Positions 11,143-23,754 of a stretch of 64,000 nt of DNA are shown here, in pieces (positions within the stretch are counted from its first letter, which is position 1; every line of letters begins with the position of its first letter). The stretch covers positions 20,420,266 through 20,484,265 of the forward strand of contig CP099852.1 in NCBI GenBank assembly GCA_030062745.1, read 5' to 3'. Origin of the DNA: Capitulum mitella. Taxonomy: Eukaryota > Arthropoda > Thecostraca > Pollicipedomorpha > Pollicipedidae. Under the pieces are notes generated by a model. That model saw nothing but the letters and a program-made list of their open reading frames with translations. It made no database searches and was not told the origin of the DNA. The translations under genes were made by a program, and so were the position numbers.

Positions 11143-12000
11143 TCAGACGAACAGGGCCGCGACTTTCGTCTGATCGTCGGTCTTCGAGTCTTCGATCAAC
11201 GACGATCTTCCCGATGTACATACGACCTCCGCTGATATCGGCACTTCAAGTCCGTCGGTCGAGTTACACATCGGCGGCGCCATGACAGACTGCTCTACAC
11301 CCGTGGCTGGGGGCTTCTCCGGTGTACCAGGTGTAGCGGGCTCGGCGGTTTCGGAAGTCGGTGGTTCAGGTGCAGCGGGTTTAGCAGCCGATGGCGGGTT
11401 ACTCTCTTCATCAGGTTTCAAAACGGCCTCCGGGCAAATTGAACGTCATGAGCATCCCCATTTGTGGGCTGCTATCAGTCAGGTGGTCGATATGTGCCAC
11501 CCGCTGGTGAACATGCAGCAGCTTACGATACTGCAAGCCATCTGCACTGTCTGCCAGCACCCTGGAGGCCCTGCATGAACGTCGTGGCATCTAGTTTTTC
11601 TGCTTGACTTTTCTAATCAGGACGTTGTCCTCCTTCTCGAAGACTTTTGTTTGGGTTCCGGAGGCATGGGCAACTTGCCTGCTTTGCAAGTTGCTTTCCA
11701 CCAGGCTCTTGTGTTTCGGCTTCACGTGGATGAATGTTGTCAGCAGCCTGCTACCAAGATGCAGTTCCGAAGGGGACCTTCCGGTGATATTATGTGCAGT
11801 GCTGCGATCCATCAATAGGAAGTCTGCCAGCTCCTTCGATTCAAAGCTTTCATTCTCTCGGCTCTGTCTTGAAAGGCTGTTCTGGACCATTTTGACGATG
11901 GCCTCCCCCGCTCCGTTGCAGCTGGGATAGTACGATGACGTAAAATATGTGTCACTCCATTCAGCGTTAACCCGGCACCGCCTGGCGTGTTTTTGTACCC
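11143..12000 (-). pseudogene. Ty3/gypsy-type pol 3' end (integrase C-terminus), decayed
   Basis: On the minus strand a stretch reading YYPSCNGAGEA then IVKMVQNSL corresponds to the integrase core segment usually written YHPxxNGxxER, with the catalytic-type Glu still present. It continues through PSELHLGSRL and VFEKEDNVLIRKVKQ (the GDxVxVR-like C-terminal domain) into a Pro/Thr/Glu-rich tail (11143-11421) ending in a stop. The segments lie in different frames, so it is not intact, and protease, reverse transcriptase and the 5' integrase are missing. Homologue: 39157-39860. Family assignment is from motif memory; the lineage inside Ty3/gypsy is unresolved. Confidence 0.65.
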
Positions 12001-12199
12001 GCGACCGCTTGGGGGTGTCAAAAAAGGCCTCCTTGTTATGTCAGGATCTAATCGTCGGATCGTTTCCGGTCTACCACCAATCGATAACCTTGACTCTTGC
12101 CCCAATCAGGTATAACACAAAGTCGGAAAAACTGACACCGGTTCGTACATCACATCATCCGCAATACTGGCCTTAAAGAGTTCATCTGGGTATTAAACG

Positions 12200-13080
12200 T
12201 AAGGTCGCGATGTTCTGTATCAGAAACATGCCAAGATATTTCAAAAATATTTGATCAAGGTCAGCCTAGGTTAAGTGAAATATTGGTCTTACCTTACATG
12301 CCGAAGATCGACGCTTACTCGCAGCCGTTTTGATCCAGGTGACGAAAAGGACTGAAGTGAAATCTTGTGATGATCAGTTTTGCGTTACCTGCTTTTCATC
12401 CAGTCAACGTCAGTCTAGGTCAGGTCAGATAAGGTTGCATTACTCTTCCTAACAAAGAGCAGTAATTACTACCTGGGACTCTTAACTGCGTCAAGTACGG
12501 CACTCAAATGACATCTCGTGATGATTAAATTTGTTCTGTTTGTGTTTTTGTTTTTTTGTGTTCTCTCTTTATCGGGTCAAGATCAAACCAGGCCACGACA
12601 GACAGTCATTTTCTTTTCCCTGACTAGGAATAATAATTTCTCTTGGCTGCTACTGAACGGTCTTCCACAGACAGTGTTGTATTTCATTTGGTTTTAACAT
12701 CGACCTGTGACGCGACCTGACATGACCTCACGTTGCATTTGGTGAGCATTGCTAAGACGCGCAAATAGCTTTGCTTGTCTGGCTTGAACGCTGGGGAAGG
12801 TCAGCGGCAACCACTTCTATTACCCACGATGCAAATCAGTTCAACTGTCATCATGCATGTGGCCTAGCGTGACCTCTAACGTTGACGTCTCACCATTTTT
12901 TATTCTTTTGGGTACCGTGTCCTACGTAAATCCAAATAATTCACGCATCGCATTCGCGAATATCACAAAAAAAACAAGCAGGTTCGTGCCACCGCCCAAA
13001 GAGGCAAAAACATACATGCAAGGGTTCATTTATGAGATCATATCTCCATGCCCTGACCTAGCATAAAAAGGGTTTCGATG
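12200..13080. repeat. Intergenic stretch rich in TGACCT/AGGTCA motifs
   Basis: Multiple TGACC and AGGTCA words on both strands resemble the composition of MITE interiors, but I could not find terminal repeats. No gene is supported between 12000 and 13930. Confidence 0.35.
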
Positions 13081-13939
13081 CCAAAATATGGAAAACTGAT
13101 TGATGAACAGGCACTGAAACGTTGCCTTGGCCAGCTCTAACGGTTGAGAAGTTATTCACGAAAAACCGAGCGGTTGGCCTATTTGACACCCCCCGGCGGT
13201 GCCGGGCTAAACACGACAGTGTGCGTGAAAGACGGCGGTGTAGGTAAACATACCTGTATCAAAGTGAGCACATAATCTTATGCTGAGTAAATTAGATGAA
13301 ATGTAACGTATGCCTAGGTAACTAAATTCATACGTAGATTTCTTATGAAAATACAAGACCTGGTTTCGGCATGTCAGCCCAGGTACATGATAATCGACGA
13401 ATGTGCTTTATATCGAATTATGTTGGTCAGTTACCACCAAAGACAACGATAATTTGATCATGCATGTGCAGGCCATTCTTTGGTTTCTCCCTCTGCAAAT
13501 TATGACGAATATTGATGCAACATTCATGATGGTGTATTGCTTAATTGTGTCCTTATGGTGCAGATGTCCAACGATACATCGCATATCCCGCTAAGCGTCA
13601 TGTTTATCCACGTCAAAGAAACGCATGATCAAAAACGTATGTATTCCACGATGCAAGGAAGGCATCTAGGTGACTCTTACTCGCGGATAACTGACTCACA
13701 AATTTTTGCTTAAAGAGGCGCAGTTCATCTTCAACCTAACCCTAAGTCCTTATCCGTTAGGAGGTGATGCATCATCGTAGAGCGAACGAATGGGATGACG
13801 TTCGCCTCCAGTCCTACAGGACGATCATTAGCAACTGATGTAAAGTAAATAGCCACCACGGTGATATAATTCCTAATTTTCCATTTAAAAGACATATTTA
13901 GAAGGTATTCCATTGGGCATCTGATCACAACTTCAAGCC

Positions 13940-14660
13940 AGGCTCATTTCTAGTCCTTCTTCGTGGCCAGCTACTCCACAATGTCATCGACAATACTCAC
14001 CCGGGCCATCGCCTTTTTCCGTGCGCCTTCTTGCATTCTACCGCAGTGCGCGTGTCCTCTGGGATTCAGTTTGCGTCATTTTTTTGCGGTTGGGAGGCTG
14101 ATGGAGTACAAGCCATGTCTCGTCACTTCACTCAACAGGACTCTCTCAAACCATTCCTCTTCACAGGTCAACCAAAACGTGCACGTTGCGAGCCTGGACT
14201 CCTTGCTGGCAGGTGAGAGGATCTGGGCGAGGTGGAGCTGGTACGACTTCCAACCGACCTTCTTCCCCAGGATCCTCCAAAACTTTTCGACAGCCCGGGC
14301 TGTTCTGGGGAAAGCCTGATGTGGATGGGCCTTGGTTTTTGGTTTGGTTTTTGGTTTTTTGTTGCCGGGAGAAAATCCTTAACCCTCTGCATTTCTTCTG
14401 CTGTTGAGGAAAGTGCGGCCCGGAGACAAAGCAGGGCACACCGAGGCTTCGTTTTTAAACCTGTTGCATAGCCTGTGGAAGGCCATCGGCTGGGGTACAG
14501 CTCTGGGTTTACTCGGGAAAAACTGCTGCATCAAGGCTCTCTTCACAGGGATCGAGCTTTGCATATCACCATACTTAAAGATAATCCAGCCGGAGTGCTC
14601 TTCGGTGAAGGGGTAATTACGTTTGAACCGCCATGGTCTCACATCTGTAGAACATAAAAT
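13940..14660 (-). pseudogene. IS630/Tc1-mariner-related transposase relic (EEEWFE type)
   Basis: Reading from high to low coordinates, the minus strand shows a helix-turn-helix-like N-terminal part (SSIPVKRALMQQF, then SVCPALSPGR, the usual GSVxxxxxxGRPR position). This is followed after frame changes by KKVGWKSYQLHLAQ and TCEEEWFERVLLS, the segment that precedes the first catalytic Asp in this family. A short AMARVSIVDDIVE end corresponds to the usual VMAWVGIVDG. Frame shifts and stops interrupt it and the C-terminal catalytic half is missing, so it is a dead fragment. No terminal repeats were identified. Confidence 0.55.
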
Positions 14661-15453
14661 GTGAAATTTCCGGATAAGACAAAATATGAAATGTCCCGAT
14701 GTGCACACGATAGCGCACCTAGCAGAAACTTTTTTTTATTTGTTTGCTTATACTGCTATGACATCCATACTTTAAATCAACTCCTCCTGATCACCCTGTA
14801 CTCAGTCTTACAAATGGAGTAGGTGGCATGCATACTTGGGTCCACGCTTGAGTAATGATCAGTTCAGACCAGTGTCATGTGCGGATGCGAGTATATAATT
14901 TATAAAGAGTGCTTTCTGTTGGTTTCGTTCCTGGAAATTAACGACAGGCGGCGCCACAGGTCACATATCATCCGTTGATGCCTATCACAAATGACACGTG
15001 ATTCCGAGCCGTAAGGACTAACTCGTAGGTGTTTTTTTAGCGAACATCTGTCATGCACGCAAAATCGCAAAGCGTCCAGCGAATCGTTTCATTTTTATTC
15101 AAGGCATTGGTGTGTGAGATCACGGTCAAGTATAACCTATTCAATAGTTCTAAAGCCCGTCGTTTAATGTCAAATAACAACATTAATCGCGATAACATAA
15201 AACGAAACATTACGCAACTACAGTGATCATCAGTGACTACAAAATCACGTCGCACTACAAATCGAAGCACTTGAAACGCCATCAACGGCTCAGAGCAGTA
15301 CCTCATTGACAAATGTTTGGTCCTGTTCGGCTGGTAACCGACTTCCAGTCTGAGAGAGGCAGTTTCGTCTAGCTGCCTGGGGCGGAGTTCATGGGTTGCC
15401 CACCGTAACGCAGCTGTTGGACACGGGACAGACCGCTTGTCGACGGTTGGTGG

Positions 15454-15953
15454 NNNNNNNNNNNNNNNNNNNNNNNNNNNNNNNNNNNNNNNNNNNNNNN
15501 NNNNNNNNNNNNNNNNNNNNNNNNNNNNNNNNNNNNNNNNNNNNNNNNNNNNNNNNNNNNNNNNNNNNNNNNNNNNNNNNNNNNNNNNNNNNNNNNNNNN
15601 NNNNNNNNNNNNNNNNNNNNNNNNNNNNNNNNNNNNNNNNNNNNNNNNNNNNNNNNNNNNNNNNNNNNNNNNNNNNNNNNNNNNNNNNNNNNNNNNNNNN
15701 NNNNNNNNNNNNNNNNNNNNNNNNNNNNNNNNNNNNNNNNNNNNNNNNNNNNNNNNNNNNNNNNNNNNNNNNNNNNNNNNNNNNNNNNNNNNNNNNNNNN
15801 NNNNNNNNNNNNNNNNNNNNNNNNNNNNNNNNNNNNNNNNNNNNNNNNNNNNNNNNNNNNNNNNNNNNNNNNNNNNNNNNNNNNNNNNNNNNNNNNNNNN
15901 NNNNNNNNNNNNNNNNNNNNNNNNNNNNNNNNNNNNNNNNNNNNNNNNNNNNN
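15454..15953. other. Assembly gap (500 N)
   Basis: Exactly 500 N, the same length as the other two gaps, so a placeholder for an unmeasured join. Order and orientation across it are uncertain. Confidence 0.99.
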
Positions 15954-15957
15954 CAGT

Positions 15958-16744
15958 ATACTTCGTTCAAGATGTCTGGATGTGCTTTTGAATGCATGCC
16001 TTGTTAAGCGTTTGTATGTATGTTGGATGGTATTTGTCTGATACTGTCTTTGTCTGCCTGTGCATCTGTGTGTCTAATCCATCTATTTTTGTCTGTCTGC
16101 CAGTCCACCTGTCTGTGTATGTTGGCCTGTCTGTGTGTGCCTATGCTATTTTTGTCTGTCCATCTTTCTATGTTAACCTGTCAGCATATGTTTCTATGTT
16201 TATGTCTGTCTGTTTGTCTGTGCTAGTATCTGTCTGTCTGTACCCATCTTGCATGTGTCTGTCTGTATTTCTCCATCTGCCTTTGTCTGTCTGGCCATCT
16301 GTCTGTCTCTCCATATGTTTGAGTTTGTCTGTGTGCCAGTCTGTCCCTCTCTTTGTCTTTGTGCCTCTCCATTTCTCTGTCTTCATATCTGATCATGCTC
16401 AAACTGTCTTTCTTCGTGTCTTTGTTTTTATTGTCTGGGAGGGAGTGTTAGTGAGAAGCTAAAGGGATGGGGTGGTTCTGAAATTCAGCCTGGGGGGGTT
16501 GTTGGAGGTATTCGGTCAAAAGGTGGATGATCCTGTGTTGATCTGTGTGTCTAGTTTTGCGTGTATGTGTTGTTCTTTGGTCCCGGTTTATGCCTGTATG
16601 CTCGTCTGTCTGTCTACCTGTGTGTCTGTGTCTGTCTAATTTTGTTTGCCATTCTGTCTGTGTCTCTCTGTGTTTGTCTGTCAAGCTCTCAGCCAATGCC
16701 AGTCTGTCTGTCTGTATCAATCTAGTTGCCTGCCTGCCTTCCTG

Positions 16745-16825
<81 letters not shown>

Positions 16826-17128
16826 TTTTGTGTCATCTGTCTGTCGCTATGTCTTTGTCTGCCTGTTTGCCTTTGAGTCTCTACCATATGACTGTGTGTC
16901 TGTCTCCATTTGTCTTTGTCTGTTGGTCCATATCAGGTGTCACGTTGTCCGAATCTGTGTGTCGGACAGACTGTTTCTTGCTTTGCCTGTCTGTCTGTCA
17001 ATTTCCTTCGTGACCTATCGTGCCTTGTCTCTGCGCCTGCTTCTTTTTCTGTACCCATCTCAGGTTCTGCATCTACCTCTTCATCTGCCTTATCCTCTTC
17101 ATCTATTTTTGCTGCTCTGTCGCTACCT
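15958..17128. repeat. TGTCTG-rich low-complexity region
   Basis: Degenerate TGTCTG/TGTCTT repeats over more than 1 kb, running into duplication copy A2. Long frames here are Cys-Leu-Ser-Val periodic and are artefacts of the repeat. Confidence 0.85.
16747..16824. repeat. Compound microsatellite (TATC)n(TGTC)n
   Basis: Eleven uninterrupted TATC units (16747-16790) followed by a run of TGTC units to about 16824. Confidence 0.95.
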
Positions 17129-20100
17129 CTGTCCCTGTCGCTTTTTGCCTCTGTCTCCTGTAATTCCAAATGCAGCCTGTATGTATGTCTGGATGCCCCA
17201 TTGTCTGAGAGTCTGTTTGGATGTGTCCTTGGATGTGTGTATGCCTGGACGTTCCTTTTTTCTGGGGGTCTGTTTGAACGTGTCTTTATCTGCGCATGTG
17301 CTATTGCATCTTTGCATGCATGCCTGCATGTTTTTCTCTTTCTGTGCATGTTTAGATGTGTGTTTGTCTGTGCATATGTTTGAATGTGCCTTTGTCTGAA
17401 TGTCTCTGAGCATGGCTTTCTGTGTATGCTTGGATGCATCATTGTGTGCATTCCTGGATGTGTCTGTCCCTTTTGGGATACGTTTGTATGTGTCCTGATG
17501 TGCATGTATGCCTGGTTGTTTACTCTGCATGTATGCATGAATGTGTCTGTGTGTATGCCTGCATGTGTGGTGCTGTGTGAGATAGCGTTGGTCATGCTGC
17601 CAAAGTCGTCCTGGGCAACGGCGACGCTGGGCTTAGAGCTGGAGGCACGTGCCGACAACGGCCGTCTGCAGCTAGACCCGACGCTGGCTCTCGTCAAGCT
17701 CCTCGCGATCGGGACTGGCTGCAGAATCCATCTCGGTTTCCAACCTCGACCTAGTTCATGCCAGCTTCGACGTGGTGCTGTAGCTGCTCTGTAATAGGCG
17801 TCGACACGACGAGCACTTCTGCGAGGAGGTCCTTAATCATTTCTGCCTAGCTGATCGGTTCAGGTTGCAAACGATTTAGGTATGCTAATTCCCGCACCTT
17901 GGTAAGATAATTATTCATCGCCAGTGTTCAAGTCGCTATATGCTGTCTCAGGCAGCGAATGGCAGCGAAGACGTGGGGCCGGCGAGCAGTCGAAAACGCC
18001 TGGCTTCTGGCGGCGTCGCCGATCCGGGGTTTGAAGTCCAACACTCATGCTCATCTGTTTTCTGTGTAGTTGCCGGCTGTTCTATTAAGCGCCCCCGCCG
18101 CGGCGAGGGCGCCGGCCAGGTGACGACCGGGGCACGTGACATGACCCGAAAAAGGCGAGCTGGTTGGTGCGGCCTGGTGCGGGGGAGGGGGGTAAACAGA
18201 CGCACCTGGCGGTCGCTCCTCGTGTCTGCAGAGCGCGCCTGGCCGAATACGAGGCATCTTGCTGCGATTTATATTCTATTTTCGTACGTATCACAACTTC
18301 AACTGTCATCATTCATAGACGGAGCATGGCCCATTGGATGCGACCCTTGACATCAAAGTGTAGACAGCGCTGGCGCAGCGTTGCCGCTACATTCACCACG
18401 GTCCGGCACGTTTTTTTCGTGGGAAACCCTCCACCCCGGCTAACTGACGCCGTGGCTGTTTGGGCGATCGTCGGCTCGAAGTCGCGCTGCCCAAAAATAC
18501 CTTTGTAACCTGTTTGGGAGGGACACGTTCAAGAGAGGCGTCACGTTAGCAGCAGGATGAATGGCAGCGGTACGGCATGTCCTGCGTATAGGGTTGGGAC
18601 AAGGACGCGGGAAGTCGGAGGGAGCACCTGTCCCCCCTAACTTTTTTGAGATTTAACACTGACCATATCGGCGTTGACTGGAAAGAATTGACCCAAGATG
18701 CTTCTTTGGCTTCCCCCACAACCCCAACTATGGAGGAGTTCCCGCGCCTCTGGGTTGCGGGAGTGGAGGAGAAGAAAGGCAATTGGGAGGGATAGGTGGC
18801 AAGGGCCGGCGACGTCGATCGATCGGAGAAGAACAGGGACACAGCCGTCTATGGACGAGGACCTTGGAGAGAGGACCACTGTGACGGCGATCGGACCGCA
18901 GTGTCGAAGGATAGAAGCAGCAGCGGAAATGGGGCGGGGGCAACGGGGCGAAATGCCCCCATACAAAGACATGGCAGCAAGCGTATCTTTTTGTCCCCGC
19001 AAAAATGGTCGCGTGACACGTACAAATTTTGGTTACAGAGTCTTGAAATAGGAACTGGTTATGGTGTTACTCGGTTTCACATTTTCATTACTTATACTGC
19101 TTCACCACCAAGTTTCTGGATCAATGCTGTACACGTCTGTAAAAATAACTGGTAGTGTTTCTTTAAGGCTCATGCAAATGAAGGCGTGTAAAGAGCTTAC
19201 ATGTTGCGTTGTGCGTGTTTTTGCCGATCGCGATCCAAACCAGCTCATTTTGTTTATAGGTGAAGATGGAATTGTTCGATGGTGCTGGGTTTGAGGCACC
19301 TTTTGATTCCGGGATTTCAAAAACGTCATAAAAAACTGTGGCTAGACAGAGACAGACGGAGGCAGATCAAGTGAGGAAGAGACAGAGACAGGATCTGGAT
19401 TAGAACAGCATCAGAACACGATGGCTTCGTCAGTGACTGTAGGTGCTGGTTGCCTCCCTGTGCACAAGCGCTTGGACCAGTAGCGTAGCCAGGGAGGTCA
19501 TTGGGGTCTCATTTGTAGCACACGAAGGGCTCCCCTGCAACTGACCTAAAGGGGCCCTCCTGGCTGGGAAAGGCAAAACTACTCCTATTCAAAGGGTCCC
19601 GGTCCCCAGACAAAGATTCCTCTGCACCGGCGCAGCCGGTGCAGAGGAATCTTTTGTAGGTGGGGCACCCTCCTCAGACCCGCATTTTTTAGTGAGGCCC
19701 ATTGCACATCGGCTTCCCAGGAATACATAGATGCAAAGGCCAACTGGAAACGAGCCAGGTGACAATGTTAAAACGAGCTTTGAAGTTGATTTTAACATTC
19801 GGTGATTACAGTAAACGCTTTTTCGCTAATTTTACTGAAACTGAAAGGACGCAAGCAGAAGAGAAAAAAGTGTCAATGCAAGGCAAGGCAACAAAACGTT
19901 CGTGCCACTTTGGAAAGAAAGAGCACAAGTACGGGTGATAAGTTTCGGCTCCGGCTGAGACTGAGCCGGAGCAGACAGTGTGCAAATCCAGCCTTCCTCT
20001 CCGCAACTCGCCCCGGCGGCTCCACTCCGATCGGCAGGCGCCGCCGACCAGCTGGCCCGCGCCGGGCGACGGCCCCGCGCCGATCGGCAGGCGCAGCCGG

Positions 20101-22267
20101 TCAGCCGTCGACCATTGAGCGGGAGAGCGGCCGCCTGACAGCCGACTCACCCTGGCGACCGCTATGGCACGGCGAAGAGCGCCGCAAGGAGACGCCGGGC
20201 CTGACCGGAACAAAAAAACACCGCGTCAGTGACCAGTAGGCGCAACCGGCCCACCCCCGTCAACGAAGGGTGGTGACATACACCAAGCAACGGGGTAATA
20301 GCGACAGTCGATCATTCATTAGCTGCGGTGACAGGTTATGTTCATAAGTCCATGACTATATGATACTGCTTGGTTGTAGTGTTTCCATTAATTTGTATAA
20401 AAATAACACATTCGTATATTAAGGTGCGTGTGTGTGTGTGATCGTGTGCCTAGTGTAACATACTTGCAATGATGGTCGACTTTGGCACGATTCCGGTCAG
20501 CCGCACCACGACCCAGGTGCTGACTGAAACTAGGTTCTCTAGAAATGACAAAGAAAGATTTCTTACAACTGTTCAAAGAAACTTCGGACAGTGGAATATC
20601 TTCTGAGCTATTTACACCAACGAAGCACCATGGACGTTGAGGTTGCAGCCCTAGTTAGCTCACGGCAAGATTATAAGACGACAAAGTATTTTTCCCATTG
20701 CATGACTCGGAAATCATCAAAATTTGAGATTCTGATTGAAAGGCTACGCATCTCCTCATAGATCAAATCCCGAGAAATGGACACTGAGACGTTTCCCAGC
20801 GGCTTCTAGGACAAGGGTGGTGCAGTTCAGTCCAACTTCAATGATCGAATAAAGTGGAGCCGTCCACGGTGCCAGCCTGCCTTAAGTGTAGCCCATTCAT
20901 CGGCTATCAACGAGCCAACGGACCACTGCCAACCGGAGCGAGTCCACCCCGACAGCGTTTAAAACAGACAACGTGCTCCGCTCAATGTCGTGGATACCAC
21001 GGTGTCACGAAAAACAAAATGTGGTCATCTCTCAGAAGAAGCGGCAGATCTTTACAACATCCTGTTTCCCGCTCGCCAGATATCCTGTGGAATCGCGATG
21101 TGAATGATTTGTGCCGACTAAGATCGTAGACGCAGGTAGCGTCCAACTCTGTTTAGTTTTATGTCTCGGCACATCCGGCATAGACCCCGTTTTTAAGGAG
21201 GTAAAATTGTTAATGAATTAAGACATGCATGAAAGGGTTTCTTTTTTGTTCTTCAGCCCTTTCTTGAATATCCAGTAGTGAACTGCAGGTACATACACAT
21301 TTCTCACTTGCCCGGCTTCGCTCCATGGCGGCAACGCGGCAAGCCGGCATTGGCACCGACAGCCATCCCCCATCATATTAGCGGCGCTACTACGGCATTT
21401 GAAAGCACTTTATAGTGTCACGTCACAGTGTCACGTCTCGGCATTTGAAAGCGCATTGTAAAATCGGTCAAATTCCACACAGTTAAGGCAGAAGTCATAG
21501 CCTGATTTGCACTGGTCTAATGATTTTGTTGATATCATTGAAGCAATTTTCTCACATTCTCAGACGTATGCTGTGATAAAACAATAAAACATCATGCGCC
21601 ATATGACCAGCACTAATCAGCTTAGAAGTGAACTGAATTTACATAACAATGAAGAACTACCTCTCCAGCCTTACCGCCTTGCAGCGTGTGTTTCCCGGAA
21701 AGAATTGGCTGTCTCCGGTGCCGTAAGTCTGGTCAAATATCAGAGCAAAGCAGCATTTCCTTCCCGCCCCTCCGTACTGCGGAATAGCTGTGAACCAGGC
21801 TTAAAATGGAAATTTCCCTGTCAATTAAACAACCCATTTTAGTGCGCAGCTTCTTAACATTCTGAAGTGCTGAAATTTTCAATCAATTGAGAAAGTAGAG
21901 TGTTAGGGTATAAACTGTAAACATACTGACTTTCACGTGCTTCCAAAATATAGACATAACCTATGATTTTGTACAGAAGCAAAATTTTTGGAGACTAGAG
22001 AAAACTTGGAGAAACATGTAGAAACATGGAGATAATCAGCGAGTTACAATTATGTTTCCGGCCTCATGTACACAAATTACGTGACCTTCACGTCGTTCGT
22101 TTAAAGCAGTTGTGCATCACACAGTGCATGCATGACTGCGGCACTTCCTATCCCGCTTTTTTGTTTTTTGTCTGAGCAAAGTATCGGTTGCCGCAATCGT
22201 AAACGTCCCAGCCTCTCGCACTGGTTGCTGCGTGGCAAGATTTCATTGTCGAGCTCGAAAGCAAATA
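17129..22267 (+). repeat. Segmental duplication A, copy 2 (partner 1-5180)
   Basis: Near-identical direct copy of 1-5180. After 22267 the sequence is unrelated to that after 5180. It begins about 1.2 kb after a scaffold gap, so an unmerged alternative haplotype is a serious alternative to a true genomic duplication. Confidence 0.93.
19612..19654. repeat. Perfect inverted repeat, duplicate of 2521-2563
   Basis: Both 20-base arms and the GCA centre are unchanged, although neighbouring bases differ between the two duplicated blocks. Confidence 0.9.
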
Positions 22268-23754
22268 TGTTTGTTTGTAAGTACGAGTGCTTATGCAACC
22301 ATGTACGTATTTAACTCATCAATTCCAGGATCCCAAGAACATGGCATGCCAACAATGAAGTCCCATTGGCATTCCAGCGCCATCGGTCTGCATGCGCACT
22401 TGGGCTGCCGCCAAATACACGGTATTAGGTTTCGGTATTTGATATATCCTTGATGGACGTCATTGCTTTCGGCAATTCATGAAGGACATTAATTTACAGA
22501 TGCATCAGTCCTGAAAACAGTGAAGCCATCAGGCCAACGGCGTCCCGCATCGACGTGCAGGAGCAGATAATGTTGAGCCGTCCGACCCGACCCGACCTGT
22601 TCCGGCCGTCGCGCTTTTAATCCTGACCAGAACGAGGGGATGGAATGGTACAACGCCCTTCGTGAGACTTTTTTCAACGCAAACTCTGAAGTTTTCATAC
22701 CAAACTTGTTGCAAATTTGGCGTTTTTCAGCATGGAGCAAACTGGCAGGGTTCTTCCTTTTGTAGTGGGCGAAGCGAGGTAAGCAGAATGCAACAACCTT
22801 TTTTCTCTCGCTGCGTTATTTCCAAACCGAAAAAGGAATACTTAAAGATAATGTCGAAGAACCTTCCTTGAGGATTTTGTGTCGCAGTTTTCCCCACTTA
22901 TACTGTTCCTTTGGCAAAAATCCTTGCCAAAAGCATGGTCTTTCAGCGGGAAAACAATGTTTACATTGCATACACTCGAAATTCGCCCCTGCGTGGTTGT
23001 ACCGCTGTACTGCCGTTCACAGGGACGTAGCCAAGGGGAGCCATGGGGGCCATGGCCCCCCTGAGCCAAGGGATCTGCATTAGATATACAGCGATTTCGC
23101 CGGAATACGGAAAAGTGATCATATACATATTGCAAAAGCAAACATTATATGTATTCCTGTGGGTTAAATATGAGGTCAGTTACATAAAATTGCCTTTGTC
23201 TATAAACTTCGTCATATGCCAGTGGCATATGACAACATTTGACGTTTGCCACCCCGCAAGGAAAATTCTGGCTACGTGTCTAACCGTTGAAGCGTGATGT
23301 TCCCAGATACGAACAGGGTCTAATTTTACGCCCGGTGCATTAGTTTTGTCAACAGGAATCAACAGCTGGCCAGGGGCCAGGGGATAGCGAAATACCTTAC
23401 GGCATGCGGGTACGCAAACTCGCCTGGCGTTGGGCCGGTGCGTTCCAACGCGCATGACTGGCTACGATTACCTCCAGGACTGTTCACGACGAAAGACGGA
23501 AAAAGAAAAAGGAAAAACGACAAGAAGTTGCAGTGACGTTCAGATGACGATTTCCAGCAGGGTGGGATGTTTGCATTTGTTGAGTCAGTTGAAGTGTGCT
23601 GTGATGATAAAAGCCAATGTCGAAGCTCAAACTTCGATGCACAACTTCGAATGATTTACAGTACTGGTTTTGACGCAATAGTGACGTTTATGAAACTCGC
23701 ATATAGATTTATTTATGAAGGTGAAGTGCTCTCTTCCTGAAGGCTGGGCAATAA
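22268..23754. other. Intergenic sequence with two short palindromes
   Basis: No gene is supported. A 16-base perfect palindrome GGGGGCCATGGCCCCC lies at 23045-23060 beside ACGTAGCCAAGGGG. An 11-base-arm inverted repeat around a single centre base lies at 23211-23233 (GTCATATGCCA and its complement). Both look like ends or centres of short repeat elements. Confidence 0.5.

Larger units (their letters stand above)
9509..12000 (+). repeat. LRLWEG unit, tandem copy c, extending into gypsy pol
   Basis: Order on the plus strand: exon-like fragment I (9508-9640), fragment II (9860-9981), an empty MITE target at 10963-10966, then a reversed gypsy pol 3' region (11143-12000). It matches copy b from 9651 and the inverted copy d at 39157-41541, so the gypsy 3' end and the exon fragments travel together as one chimeric unit. 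Confidence 0.8.

Noticed and set aside
14168..14211. Apparent plus-strand exon (CTCTTCACAG to GTGAGAG)
   Set aside because: The minus strand here is transposase coding sequence, so the splice-like words are coincidental.
15389..16007. Open frames running through N gaps here and at 41131-42105 and 62523-63312
   Set aside because: Frame continuity through unknown bases is meaningless.
16545..17399. 284-codon Cys-rich open frame on the plus strand
   Set aside because: Translation of TGTCTG/TATC repeats (CLSVCLSV, IYLSIYLS); no signal peptide logic or splice context, and its mirror frames are open too.
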